A stretch of 64,000 bases of DNA, from positions 682,001 to 746,000 of the forward strand of contig NZ_FTMX01000002.1 of NCBI RefSeq assembly GCF_900156045.1. Direction: 5' to 3'. Origin of the DNA: Peribacillus simplex. Lineage in GTDB: Bacteria; Bacillota; Bacilli; Bacillales; DSM-1321. The notes beneath the pieces were generated by a model. That model searched no databases and was not told where the DNA came from. It saw only the letters and a program-made list of their open reading frames with translations. Each line of letters starts with the position of its first letter. Within the stretch, counting starts at the first letter, position 1. Shown piece by piece: positions 36,400 to 44,884 of this stretch. A program made the position numbers and the translations under genes.

Positions 36400-37224
36400 T
36401 TAAGCCAACTCCTTTAAAGCGATTTCTAATTGCTCATCATTCGGAGCCATTCCATGCCAATCATGTGTATCTTCCATAAATGAAACGCCCTTACCTTTAA
36501 CCGTATGAGCTAGAATTGCAGTAGGTCTACCTTTAGTGCGTTTAGCCTCTTTATACGCTTCATTAACTGCATTAATATCATGACCATCAATTTCAACAAC
36601 GTGCCAACCGAAAGCTCTAAATTTATCACCAAGATTTTTTACACCTTTTACATTTTCAACAAAATCATCAAGTTGAATTTTGTTCCAGTCGATAATCGCA
36701 CAAACGTTATCAAGATTGTAATGTGCAGTTGTCATTGCTGCTTCCCATACTTGACCTTCTTGTAATTCCCCATCACCAATCATGCAATATGATCTTCTAT
36801 TGCTACCATCTAGTTTTGCAATTAATCCAACACCATTTGCTACTGATAATCCTTGACCAAGTGATCCTGAAGATATGTCTACACCTGGAATATGCTCTCC
36901 ACATGGATGTCCATGTAACCTACCGTCAACATCCCTGAATGTCATTAACTCTTCAACTGGGAAGAAACCTTTTTCAGCTAATACTGAATAAAATACAGGT
37001 GTACAATGACCCTTAGATAGGAAGAAACAATCTCGGTCTTGCCAATCTGGGTTGTTAGGATCAACATTCATGTGTTCAAAAAATAGCACGGACATTAGTT
37101 CAGTTGCTGATAAAGAACCACCGGGATGACCACTTCCTGCATGGTTCGTCATCTTAACTATGTGCCGGCGAATTGTTTTCGTTAGATTATTATAAAATTT
37201 GCTTTTCTCTTTAGAAAAATCCAC
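36400..37224 (-). CDS. Transketolase N-terminal subunit (split transketolase)
   Basis: The protein of about 274 residues is the ThDP-diphosphate-binding half: HAGSGHPGGSLSATELMSVL, FFLSKGHCTPVFYSVL, SGSLGQGLSVANG and the ThDP motif GDGELQEGQVWEAAM ending NLDNVCAIIDWNKIQ. The start is the GTG at 37222-37224, with AAGGAGGAG seven bases upstream. It is the first gene of the operon; two copies of the putative IclR operator lie directly upstream. Confidence 0.9.
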   Translation of the reverse strand: MDFSKEKSKFYNNLTKTIRRHIVKMTNHAGSGHPGGSLSATELMSVLFFEHMNVDPNNPDWQDRDCFFLSKGHCTPVFYSVLAEKGFFPVEELMTFRDVDGRLHGHPCGEHIPGVDISSGSLGQGLSVANGVGLIAKLDGSNRRSYCMIGDGELQEGQVWEAAMTTAHYNLDNVCAIIDWNKIQLDDFVENVKGVKNLGDKFRAFGWHVVEIDGHDINAVNEAYKEAKRTKGRPTAILAHTVKGKGVSFMEDTHDWHGMAPNDEQLEIALKELA

Positions 37225-37253
37225 TATTACTCCTCCTTTTAGTCGCGCAATAA

Positions 37254-37319
37254 GCAACGTAGTTTCTTTTAATAATTAAAAAAATAAGCATCTTGTTGCT
37301 TATTAACTAACCATGTTTC
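37254..37319. promoter_or_regulatory. Two candidate IclR operators upstream of the split-transketolase operon
   Basis: GCAACGTAGTTTC at 37254-37266 (preceded by AATAA) and CTAACCATGTTTC at 37307-37319 share the form GNAAC-N3-GTTTC. A further inverted repeat AATAAGCA/TGCTTATT spans 37283-37304. The same core recurs at 42538, 44598, 46490 and 46796. The divergently positioned IclR gene is the best candidate regulator. Confidence 0.6.
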
Positions 37320-37464
37320 TTATTTTGATATTATCACCGTTTTTTGAATATTTCAAGTATTTTTGTCAATAAATTTTTTATAAAAATTCTTCAAAGGGAT
37401 AAACTTGAATCAATAAATTTCCACAAAAAAAGAATTGGTATTATACCAATTCTAATGTCATTAT

Positions 37465-38226
37465 TTAATTGTCTGTGTAACCAAGCCTTTTGGAAATCTT
37501 TTTACCAATATCCATTATAATTGGTTTAATTTCAGTTAATCTTTCTTCAGTCATTCGGATGCTTGGTCCTGAAATACTAACGGCAGCAGTAATTTTCTTC
37601 CGATTATCAAAAATTGGCGCTGCTATACAGGTGATTCCTTGTTCATTTTCTTCAATTTCTCTACCGATACCTTCGTTCCTTATTTTCCCCAATTCTTTAA
37701 AAAAAGAATCTTTATCTGTAATCGTTTGTTCAGTATGCTTTGGTAAACCATGCTTGTCAATTATATCTACGATCTCATTTAATGGCAGATGGGCTAAGAT
37801 TACCTTCCCGACTGCCGTACAATGCATTGGGGCCCGTCTTCCTACTTGTGAATGTGTTCTAAGGGTTTCACTTCCCTCAAGTTTTTCAATATAGATTACC
37901 TCTCCTTGATCATATACGGTCAAGTGGATCACTTCATTAATATGTGATTCTAACTCTTCCAGAAAAGGTTTAGCTTGAGTTCTCAAGTCAATAGATTCAA
38001 GCAGCATCGAACTTAATTCTAAATATTTATAGCCTAATCTATATTTTTTAGTTTCAGGATTTTGTTCGATGAATCCATGATCTACAAGAGTACTTAATAA
38101 TCTGAATATAGAGCTTTTATTTAAATCTAGATTGGAGGCAAGCTCAGTAACCCCAATCCCTTCTTTACGCTTGCTTACTAATGAAATAATTGTTAACGCC
38201 CTATCCACTGACTTAACCATTTGCAT
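37465..38226 (-). CDS. IclR-family transcriptional regulator
   Basis: The 253-residue regulator has an N-terminal winged helix (SVDRALTIISLV, GVTELASNLDLNKSSIFRLLSTL, about residues 5-55) and a C-terminal effector domain (RRAPMHCTAVGKVILAHLP, GITCIAAPIFDNRKKITAAVSISGP). GGAGG precedes two in-frame ATGs; the second, at 38218-38220, is better spaced. It ends about 145 bp upstream of the putative operators of the transketolase operon and probably controls it. Confidence 0.9.
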   Translation of the reverse strand: MQMVKSVDRALTIISLVSKRKEGIGVTELASNLDLNKSSIFRLLSTLVDHGFIEQNPETKKYRLGYKYLELSSMLLESIDLRTQAKPFLEELESHINEVIHLTVYDQGEVIYIEKLEGSETLRTHSQVGRRAPMHCTAVGKVILAHLPLNEIVDIIDKHGLPKHTEQTITDKDSFFKELGKIRNEGIGREIEENEQGITCIAAPIFDNRKKITAAVSISGPSIRMTEERLTEIKPIIMDIGKKISKRLGYTDN

Positions 38227-38320
38227 TACCCTCCGATTAAATCCTATATTACTGATCCTGTTTCTTTATCTTACCACAATAGCAATCCCCAGACATAATA
38301 CCATTCAAAAAATAAAACAA

Positions 38321-38378
38321 AAAGAAGGTATGACGCCGTCAGGAGCAACTTAAGTGCCCTTTTAGGCCAACCTTCTTT
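38321..38378 (-). terminator. Terminator after the second allantoinase
   Basis: AAAGAAGGT (38321) pairs with ACCTTCTTT (38370) around a long, partly structured loop, and the leftward RNA continues into a U-rich tract. Confidence 0.5.
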
Positions 38379-38386
38379 AGAGAATT

Positions 38387-39769
38387 TTATGCTTTTACGA
38401 AACTACTTCTTGCCGAAATAAACTTCCCGATTGGCTGACCTACAATCCCTTTCTCAAAATCAAATACTAGTTGTCCCCTTACAAACGTTTTCGTCACTCG
38501 ACAGTTAATCTTTCTTCCAACATAAGGGCTTTGTTGATGACGGTAATACAAATCTTCTGGCTTAACGGTGTACGATTTATTTGGATCAAGGAGAATGATA
38601 TCAGCGTCATAGGAAACTTTAATGCTTCCTTTATTTCTTAAGTTAAATATTTCTGCAGGCTTTGTCGCAATCATCTTTGAAAATTCACTTACAGAAACCC
38701 CACGATTCTTAACAGCCTCGTCAAACATTAAATCAACATTATTTTGGCAGCCACTAATCCCTCCCCACACATCAAACATATTATTTGTGTTGCTCTGCTT
38801 CATATCTGGAGGACATGGGGAATGGTCTGATGTCAGGATATCAATTTTCCCCTCCTTAAGAGCTTCCCATAATTTATCTTGTTCTGCTTTAGAACGAAGC
38901 GGGGGAGCGCATTTCGCAACAGGTCCTATCTTTTCAAAGGTTTCCGTATCTAACATGAAATAGTGAGGACACGATTCTATCGTAACCTCTTGGCCTTGTT
39001 TACGTGCTTTAAGGATTTCTTCAATAGCCTCCCCACTACTAATATGAACAAAATGTAATTTACATCCAGTCTCTTTACCTAATAACAAAGCACGTTTTAC
39101 AGCATCAACCTCAGTAAAAATTGGACGGGACTCCACATAATCTCTTGCTGTTGTCTTCCCTTGTTTTTTCTTTTCGATTGCCAGTTTATCAGTAAGCTCT
39201 GCATTCTCAGCATGTATAGATAAAATATGCCCCAATTCCGATAGTTTTTTCATACCTTGATATAGAGTAAAATCATCAACATTTTTAAAATCTCCAATTT
39301 CTTCACTGCCACATGTTGCCATAAAACATTTGAAGGCCACAACACCTTCGTTAGAAAGGTCCTCTAAATCTTCGAGATTATCAGGAACTAATCCACCATA
39401 CAAAGCATAATCAACATACGCCTTATTTTCAGCAGATTTTAATTTTAGATGCAGTGAACTCTTTGTAGTCGTTGCCGGCAAAGCGTTTAATGGCATATCA
39501 ACAAATGATGTTGTCCCCCCTGCCGCTAGTGCTTGAGTTCCTGTTACAAACCCTTCCCACTCCGTTCTTCCTGGCTCGCAAATATGGACATGGGCATCTA
39601 TCATCCCAGGCATGACATATTGATGAGAAGCATCTATAATTTCAGCAGATTCTCCGACTATTTCTTTCGAAATTTCTGCAATTTTACCATTAAGTATACC
39701 GATATCTAGTTGTTCTACTGTATGTTCAATTACCACATTTCCGTTCTTTATGATTAAATCAAACTTCAT
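38387..39769 (-). CDS. allB: Allantoinase (second intact copy)
   Basis: The 460-residue cyclic amidohydrolase has DAHVHICEPGRTEWEGF, GVVAFKCFMATCG, SIHAENAEL, HFVHISSGEA, ESCPHYFML and TSDHSPCPPDMK, all allantoinase hallmarks. The first metal motif is HVHICEPG instead of HVHFNEPG. It lies next to the allantoin permease gene and its promoter region, so it may be the allantoin-responsive copy, while the one at 25.7 kb sits with pucR. A related hydantoinase activity cannot be excluded. Confidence 0.9.
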   Translation of the reverse strand: MKFDLIIKNGNVVIEHTVEQLDIGILNGKIAEISKEIVGESAEIIDASHQYVMPGMIDAHVHICEPGRTEWEGFVTGTQALAAGGTTSFVDMPLNALPATTTKSSLHLKLKSAENKAYVDYALYGGLVPDNLEDLEDLSNEGVVAFKCFMATCGSEEIGDFKNVDDFTLYQGMKKLSELGHILSIHAENAELTDKLAIEKKKQGKTTARDYVESRPIFTEVDAVKRALLLGKETGCKLHFVHISSGEAIEEILKARKQGQEVTIESCPHYFMLDTETFEKIGPVAKCAPPLRSKAEQDKLWEALKEGKIDILTSDHSPCPPDMKQSNTNNMFDVWGGISGCQNNVDLMFDEAVKNRGVSVSEFSKMIATKPAEIFNLRNKGSIKVSYDADIILLDPNKSYTVKPEDLYYRHQQSPYVGRKINCRVTKTFVRGQLVFDFEKGIVGQPIGKFISARSSFVKA

Positions 39770-39902
39770 TCTCCCAACTCCTTTTTCTCAATTTTCCGTA
39801 TATTCACATTACTCAACCACCTAGTTTATTTCATCCTCAGATTGCATCAATCCAATATAAATAGACAGAGTGAATAACCCGTAGAAACCTAGAAATACAG
39901 GT

Positions 39903-41300
39903 TTACTTTTCAAAAATGGTACCCTTTTTGAATTTTGAATCTTTAAATGCAAATTTCATCAAAAGCAAATATGCAATACCTGCCACAAAAACACCGATAA
40001 TCCATGCCAGCTCCACTTTCATGAAGGCTGCTCCGGCGCCGATAAGCAATGCAAGCACCGCTGCTGGATTATACCCGGCAAATGGACCGTCTTCCCTATA
40101 CAAATCTGCAACATTTACTTTTTGCTTTCTTAATATATAATATTCAACTAATAATATAGAAACAATAGGACCTAAAAATGCGGAATATATAAGAATGAAA
40201 ATACCAAGACCCTTTGCCGAAGAATCCTGTACAAGAACCCAAGGGAATGAGCAAAATGCAAGCAGTCCGGTTATGGTAACTGCAGGTTTATATTTCATTT
40301 TTGTAAGCAAGGTAATAACATAGGTTGGCGGAATAATATTGGCAACCATGTTCACTGCAACCGCACCCAAAACAATAAATGCGGATACAAAGAGTGTAAT
40401 ATAAGAGTTATCCACCACGACCGCAAACGCTTTCACAGGATTGTTGATGCCGGTTGCGGAAGCAAGCATTCCACCGATTGCAAGTGTCAAGCCGTACGCT
40501 ATTAATATAGGAAGAAAGTACAAAAACCCGCGTTTTGCATCGCTAATACCAGATTTTAGCTCTCTTGAATAGTCTGCTGCACTTAAAAAGATAGCCGCAT
40601 AATTTCCCATAAACATCATTATCAATGCAAAGAAAGGTAAGCCCCATGATCCTTCTGCATGAACCCATTTTTCTGCAATAACCTCGCTATGGGAAGTTAG
40701 TAGAACGCCAAATACATAGAGAAGCGCTAGTACAATAACAATAGACGCAAGCGTTTCCACCCATTTAATGGCATGGAATCCGTACAATGAAAGCCCAATT
40801 TGCACCAACTGTAGCACTACAAAGCAAATGGCAACATTATCAAAGGCGCCGCCCGTAATAATTTTCGCAATTTCATTTAAGGCAGTACCGCCAATCCAAC
40901 TTTGAAAACCGTACCATACGATGGCGGGAATACCGCGCATTAGTGATGATATTACGGAACCTTTGAGCCCAAAGGACATTCTAAGCTGTACAACATATGG
41001 TATTCCCGTTCTGTAACCGAGCCTGTCATTTAAAGCAAAAACAGTTGAAATGATACCAATTGCCATGATAGCCGCGACAAATGTCTGAAAGATGTTTAAC
41101 GTAGCGATTCCCGCTACAATCATACTAGCTCCAAGCGTCATATTACCTAGATTGACACCGTCTCCAACCCACATAAAAATATAGTTTAACGGACTTACCG
41201 TCCTACCTTCCTCGGTTTTCGGATTAAGTGATTCATCCACACCCGTATCATGTTGGATCTGCGTTTCTTGTGGAACGTAACTTTTTAAATTTGTAGACAT
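39903..41300 (-). CDS. pucI: NCS1-family allantoin permease
   Basis: The transporter of about 465 residues has 12 predicted membrane segments and NCS1 motifs, including SPLNYIFMWVGDGVNLGNMTLG and PAIVWYGFQSWIGGTALN. I start it at the ATG at 41298-41300 (MSTNLKSYV), which gives the normal family N-terminus; the longer open frame adds 66 basic residues with no family resemblance. Allantoin is the likely substrate, given the allantoinase immediately downstream. Confidence 0.87.
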   Translation of the reverse strand: MSTNLKSYVPQETQIQHDTGVDESLNPKTEEGRTVSPLNYIFMWVGDGVNLGNMTLGASMIVAGIATLNIFQTFVAAIMAIGIISTVFALNDRLGYRTGIPYVVQLRMSFGLKGSVISSLMRGIPAIVWYGFQSWIGGTALNEIAKIITGGAFDNVAICFVVLQLVQIGLSLYGFHAIKWVETLASIVIVLALLYVFGVLLTSHSEVIAEKWVHAEGSWGLPFFALIMMFMGNYAAIFLSAADYSRELKSGISDAKRGFLYFLPILIAYGLTLAIGGMLASATGINNPVKAFAVVVDNSYITLFVSAFIVLGAVAVNMVANIIPPTYVITLLTKMKYKPAVTITGLLAFCSFPWVLVQDSSAKGLGIFILIYSAFLGPIVSILLVEYYILRKQKVNVADLYREDGPFAGYNPAAVLALLIGAGAAFMKVELAWIIGVFVAGIAYLLLMKFAFKDSKFKKGTIFEK

Positions 41301-41672
41301 GATACATCCAACCCCTTTTTTATTGTTTTCCGCATTTCTGACATATGCATTGGTTAACAAGTCAGGTCTTAGATGTTTGCCAAGGCTATGATATGATGCA
41401 ATCTTTCTTCTAAGTGTTCTTTTATGTTCTTCATTCACAGGAATTAAAATACGAATTTGTTTTGTTAAAAGTACTATTTCCCATCGATCCTCCACCATCT
41501 TATTGCGTTTGACTCGAGGTATCGTCGCATATTAAGCAACAGTGTTTCTTGAAAATCGAAAAAAAATAACATGACAACTGCATTACGTTTGAAAATGATT
41601 TCGATGGACTGTATCACCTCCTTAAAAACCTTAATGGTAAGCGCTTTCAATGAATCGTAAATCAAATTAAAA
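41301..41672. other. Leader region of the allantoin permease, with unused strong ribosome site
   Basis: The minus strand stays open from 41498 into pucI, with protein-like basic residues. Further upstream a near-perfect AAGGAGGTGAT occurs at about 41613-41624, but no ATG, GTG or TTG follows at normal spacing. A cre-like box lies at 41636-41649 (reverse strand TGAAAGCGCTTACC, one mismatch). The function of the leader is unclear. Confidence 0.4.
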
Positions 41673-42338
41673 TTAAAGAAATATACCTGACAAGGAAGGC
41701 GAGATCTGTAATTCCTCATTAAAATGAAGATTCGACTCAATTTCACTAAGATGAATGAGAGATAAGCGTTCTGCCAGATCACCATCCCTTTGCTTAATAG
41801 CATTAAAAATTTGCAAATGATCGTGAGAACCACATGCTTCCATTTTGCTTCTTCCATAGATTGCTATAATCACATAAGTTAGGGATATTAAGTCTTCGAG
41901 ATATTGATAAAAATATGAATTCCCTGCGATTTCAGCTATTTTCAAATGAAAATCCCCAGATATTTTTAAAGATTCATAAAAATCCAGACTACCATATATA
42001 TGTCGTTCTTCTTCAACTAGAGTCTCTAGCTCTTGTAATTGTTCCTCGTTAATGAGTGTGCATGCTCTTCGCACTGCCTCCCCTTCTAAAATTCTCCTCA
42101 TTTCAAATACTTCTTTTGCTTCTTCAATTGTTGAACAAGAGACAAAGGTACCTTTATGCTCCTTAATTTTCACTAATTTTTCATATTCCAATCTGCGCAG
42201 AACATTTCGAACAGGGGTACGGCTTACCCCAAACGATTCAGCAAGATCCTTTTCTATTAGCTGCATATTTGGCCGAAGCTTTTGCTGGATAATAGCCTGC
42301 TTGATTTTTTTATAGATATCAATTTCTAAACTATTCAA
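41673..42338 (-). CDS. GntR-family (FCD) transcriptional regulator
   Basis: The 221-residue regulator has the GntR winged helix (LIEKDLAESFGVSRTPVRNVLRRLEYEKLV, about residues 26-55) and an all-helical FCD effector domain. Translation starts at a TTG at 42336-42338 behind GGGGAGG. A perfect 20-bp palindrome 40 bp upstream is the probable autoregulatory site. It likely controls the downstream allantoin permease and allantoinase. Confidence 0.88.
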   Translation of the reverse strand: MNSLEIDIYKKIKQAIIQQKLRPNMQLIEKDLAESFGVSRTPVRNVLRRLEYEKLVKIKEHKGTFVSCSTIEEAKEVFEMRRILEGEAVRRACTLINEEQLQELETLVEEERHIYGSLDFYESLKISGDFHLKIAEIAGNSYFYQYLEDLISLTYVIIAIYGRSKMEACGSHDHLQIFNAIKQRDGDLAERLSLIHLSEIESNLHFNEELQISPSLSGIFL

Positions 42339-42378
42339 CCTTTATACCTCCCCTCAATGAAGAATTCAAAATTGAATG

Positions 42379-42398
42379 CAGTATTGTATACAATACTG
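42379..42398. promoter_or_regulatory. Perfect 20-bp palindrome, probable GntR operator
   Basis: CAGTATTGTATACAATACTG is a perfect palindrome centred on GTATAC, typical of FadR-subfamily GntR sites, and it lies just upstream of the GntR gene. Confidence 0.7.
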
Positions 42399-42934
42399 GG
42401 TAAAAAAATATTTATAATTGGATAATTATACAACCTGGTCATTTAAATTAAGTTGTTTAATATACTTCAATCGATCTGTTTTCAAATATCATTGCCAAAA
42501 TTTAAAAATCTAGCTCCCCTTTTTTGTCCCTTAATAAGCAACGACGTTCCAATTAATGAGTGAAATATAACATTTTATTCTATATTTAATAAATTCTTGA
42601 CACTTTTATACTATCACCACTACTTTAGTTTTTCAACAAAAAAGTTATAATATTCAGAATATTGCCGACTCCTTATTAACAAAAATTAATTTAAACTTTA
42701 CCCTTATTCCTTTAAGGTAATAACAACTTTTTTGTCTCTATGTTTGCACCTCACCACCCCATTTTTAAAACCATTGATAGAAGAGGCTGACCTTTTGTGA
42801 GGCAGCCTTTCTATTTTGAGATTAGAATAAAATAAACTGAGAAAAAAAGATTGTAATGCAGTAAACATTTTACTTCTTAGGATTAATGAAAATAATATAC
42901 GTCCTTTAAACATAGTGTATATTGCTTATTTATA
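42399..42934. other. Gap upstream of gntR, with an IclR-type motif and tpx terminator-like hairpin
   Basis: GCAACGACGTTCC at 42538-42550, preceded by TTAATAA, matches the recurring IclR-type motif. A hairpin at 42782-42810 (AGAGGCTG with CAGCCTTT) may end the tpx transcript. No protein gene is supported. Confidence 0.45.
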
Positions 42935-43465
42935 TTACTTTTTAACTTTTATTAATGACTTAATTGCTTCTATAGCTGCTTCATAGTTCGGATGTTCGGT
43001 AATATCCGGAACGTATTCAACATACTGTACGACATCTTTTTCATCTACAACGAATACTGCACGGCATTCTAAACGATGTTCCTTTATATATGTGCCATAA
43101 GCTGTTCCAAATGACATCTTAAAATGATCTGAAAGGGTTTGGGCTTGTTCTATTCCTGCTGCTCCACACCATCTTTTTTGTGCAAATGGAAGATCTACAC
43201 TAATTGTTAACACTTCTACATCATTTCCTAGATTGCTAGCTAATTGGTTAAATTTCCGTGTTTGTGCGTCACATACTCCTGTATCAAGAGAGGGAACACA
43301 TGAAATAAGGCGGACTTTCCCTTTTGAATCTTCAAGTGTAACCTTTGATAGATCGTTTGCTAATACTTCAAAATTTGGCGCTTTATCACCAACACGAATT
43401 TCTCTCCCAATCAACGTAACTGGATTACCAGCAAAGGTTACTATACTAGATCTTTCTAAAGACAT
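42935..43465 (-). CDS. tpx: Thiol peroxidase
   Basis: The 176-residue atypical 2-Cys peroxiredoxin has peroxidatic Cys65 in PSLDTGVCDAQTRKF and resolving Cys100 in KRWCGAAG, the normal spacing of Tpx. It reduces hydroperoxides using thioredoxin. A GGAGG site precedes the ATG. It sits alone between catabolic units and appears unrelated to them. Confidence 0.95.
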   Translation of the reverse strand: MSLERSSIVTFAGNPVTLIGREIRVGDKAPNFEVLANDLSKVTLEDSKGKVRLISCVPSLDTGVCDAQTRKFNQLASNLGNDVEVLTISVDLPFAQKRWCGAAGIEQAQTLSDHFKMSFGTAYGTYIKEHRLECRAVFVVDEKDVVQYVEYVPDITEHPNYEAAIEAIKSLIKVKK

Positions 43466-43612
43466 ATTATTTTTCCTCCTATTACCTTAGCAATTCTTCT
43501 AAAAAAGTTATCTTAACGATAATTAGTATAGCCATCTATTATGTGGTTAAAGGGTTTATCTTATGTGACTAAAATAAGGGAGTATAGTTCAAAGTTAGTA
43601 TAATCTTACTTC

Positions 43613-44530
43613 TTAAACATAGTAAGAAGCGCTATCGCTACTTATTAAAAAGTTTTCAATTTTTTCTTTTACTACGTCCTGAACTGCGTTTTGGACTAAA
43701 GTTAATGTTTCAGTTGGTAGTTCCGACCACTCTTTTTCTGTAACATAATTTTCCCTATTAAGAGTTTTTATCATCATATGTTCTAAATCTGTTGCAATAT
43801 TCACTTTACTAATTCCGCCATTAGGAATTTGAATTGCATTCCTAATCATCTCTGAAGGAGTGCCTGAACCGCCATGTAACACTAAAGGTACAGATGTTAA
43901 TGCACGAATTGCTATTAAACGTTCAATATCAATTTTTGGATTTTTAACAAGATAAACTCCATGTGAAGTTCCGACAGAAACCGCCAATGCATCAATACCT
44001 GTCTCTTCAACAAACTGTTTTGCTTCTTTAGGCTCTGTAAATAGCTCTTCATCAACGTCGGTTTCAATAAAGTCGGTTGTCCCTATCTTGCCTAATTCAG
44101 CTTCAACAGTTACGCCTCTTGAATGTGCATACTCAACAACCTTTTTTGTTATCTCAATATTTTTCTTGAATGGTTGCTCTGATGCATCAATCATAACAGA
44201 TGTAAAACCAACTTCTATGGCTTCAGCAATTACATTGAAATCCTTCGTATGATCTAAATGTAACACGGCAGGGATCGTAATATTCTCCTCTTGGATCACA
44301 CGATAAAACTCTCGGCTAAATTCCGCTAAATTAATTCCGTACCGTTCCTGCTCTCTCTCAGAAGTTTGAACAATAACCGCAGATTTCTTTTCTTGGGCCG
44401 CTCTAAGTATAGGAGTTACCATCTTTGTAGCTCTAGGAGTAAACGAACCGACAGCAAATTGATTTTGCGTAGCTACTGCAAGTACCTTTGTTAATGAACT
44501 AACATTGCTTGGTTTTAAATTTACTTTCAT
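43613..44530 (-). CDS. Class II (zinc) ketose-bisphosphate aldolase family protein
   Basis: The 305-residue TIM barrel has zinc and catalytic motifs LHLDHTKD, TVEAELGKIG, SVGTSHGVY, LVLHGGSGTPSE and ISKVNIATDLE. This is the FbaA/GatY family. Its private promoter carries the IclR-type motif at 44598, linking it to the transketolase/kinase operon rather than to glycolysis. It may cleave a phosphorylated sugar or sugar-acid derivative. Confidence 0.85.
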   Translation of the reverse strand: MKVNLKPSNVSSLTKVLAVATQNQFAVGSFTPRATKMVTPILRAAQEKKSAVIVQTSEREQERYGINLAEFSREFYRVIQEENITIPAVLHLDHTKDFNVIAEAIEVGFTSVMIDASEQPFKKNIEITKKVVEYAHSRGVTVEAELGKIGTTDFIETDVDEELFTEPKEAKQFVEETGIDALAVSVGTSHGVYLVKNPKIDIERLIAIRALTSVPLVLHGGSGTPSEMIRNAIQIPNGGISKVNIATDLEHMMIKTLNRENYVTEKEWSELPTETLTLVQNAVQDVVKEKIENFLISSDSASYYV

Positions 44531-44884
44531 TCATTCAAACTCCCTTTTAAATGATTTAATTTATTTCGTTTATTCACCCCTTTCTGTTACCTAATAAGCA
44601 ACGGTGTTCCTTTTTAATTTTAATTACTTTTCTGAAAATTACAACACTTTTTTCCCTCTTTCTTACCCAATATCTGAAAAAAAAGCGTCTGCATTGTGTA
44701 GATTATTCAATTTTCAGTCTTGATTTCACTGAAATTAAAAAGCGCCTGCCATCTGACAGCCGCTTATCAAGGGTTTTGTAAATATACTGCTATTACCATG
44801 TTAAAAAACATCATTTTTATTATATTGCTCTTCTCAGCATAGATGAATGAATCCATTTACTTACTGATGGATTTGCAATTCAAA
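44531..44884. promoter_or_regulatory. Aldolase promoter region with IclR-type motif
   Basis: GCAACGGTGTTCC at 44598-44610, preceded by CTAATAA, lies 68 bp upstream of the aldolase start. The rest holds only the MFS terminator. Confidence 0.5.
44740..44765 (-). terminator. Intrinsic terminator after the MFS transporter
   Basis: AAGCG-C-CTG (44740-44748) pairs with CAG-C-CGCTT (44757-44765), followed by a U-rich tract in leftward RNA. Confidence 0.7.

Noticed and set aside
41474-41857. Minus-strand ORF overlapping gntR
   Set aside because: Most of it is an alternative frame of the GntR gene; the tail crosses the pucI leader without a usable start.
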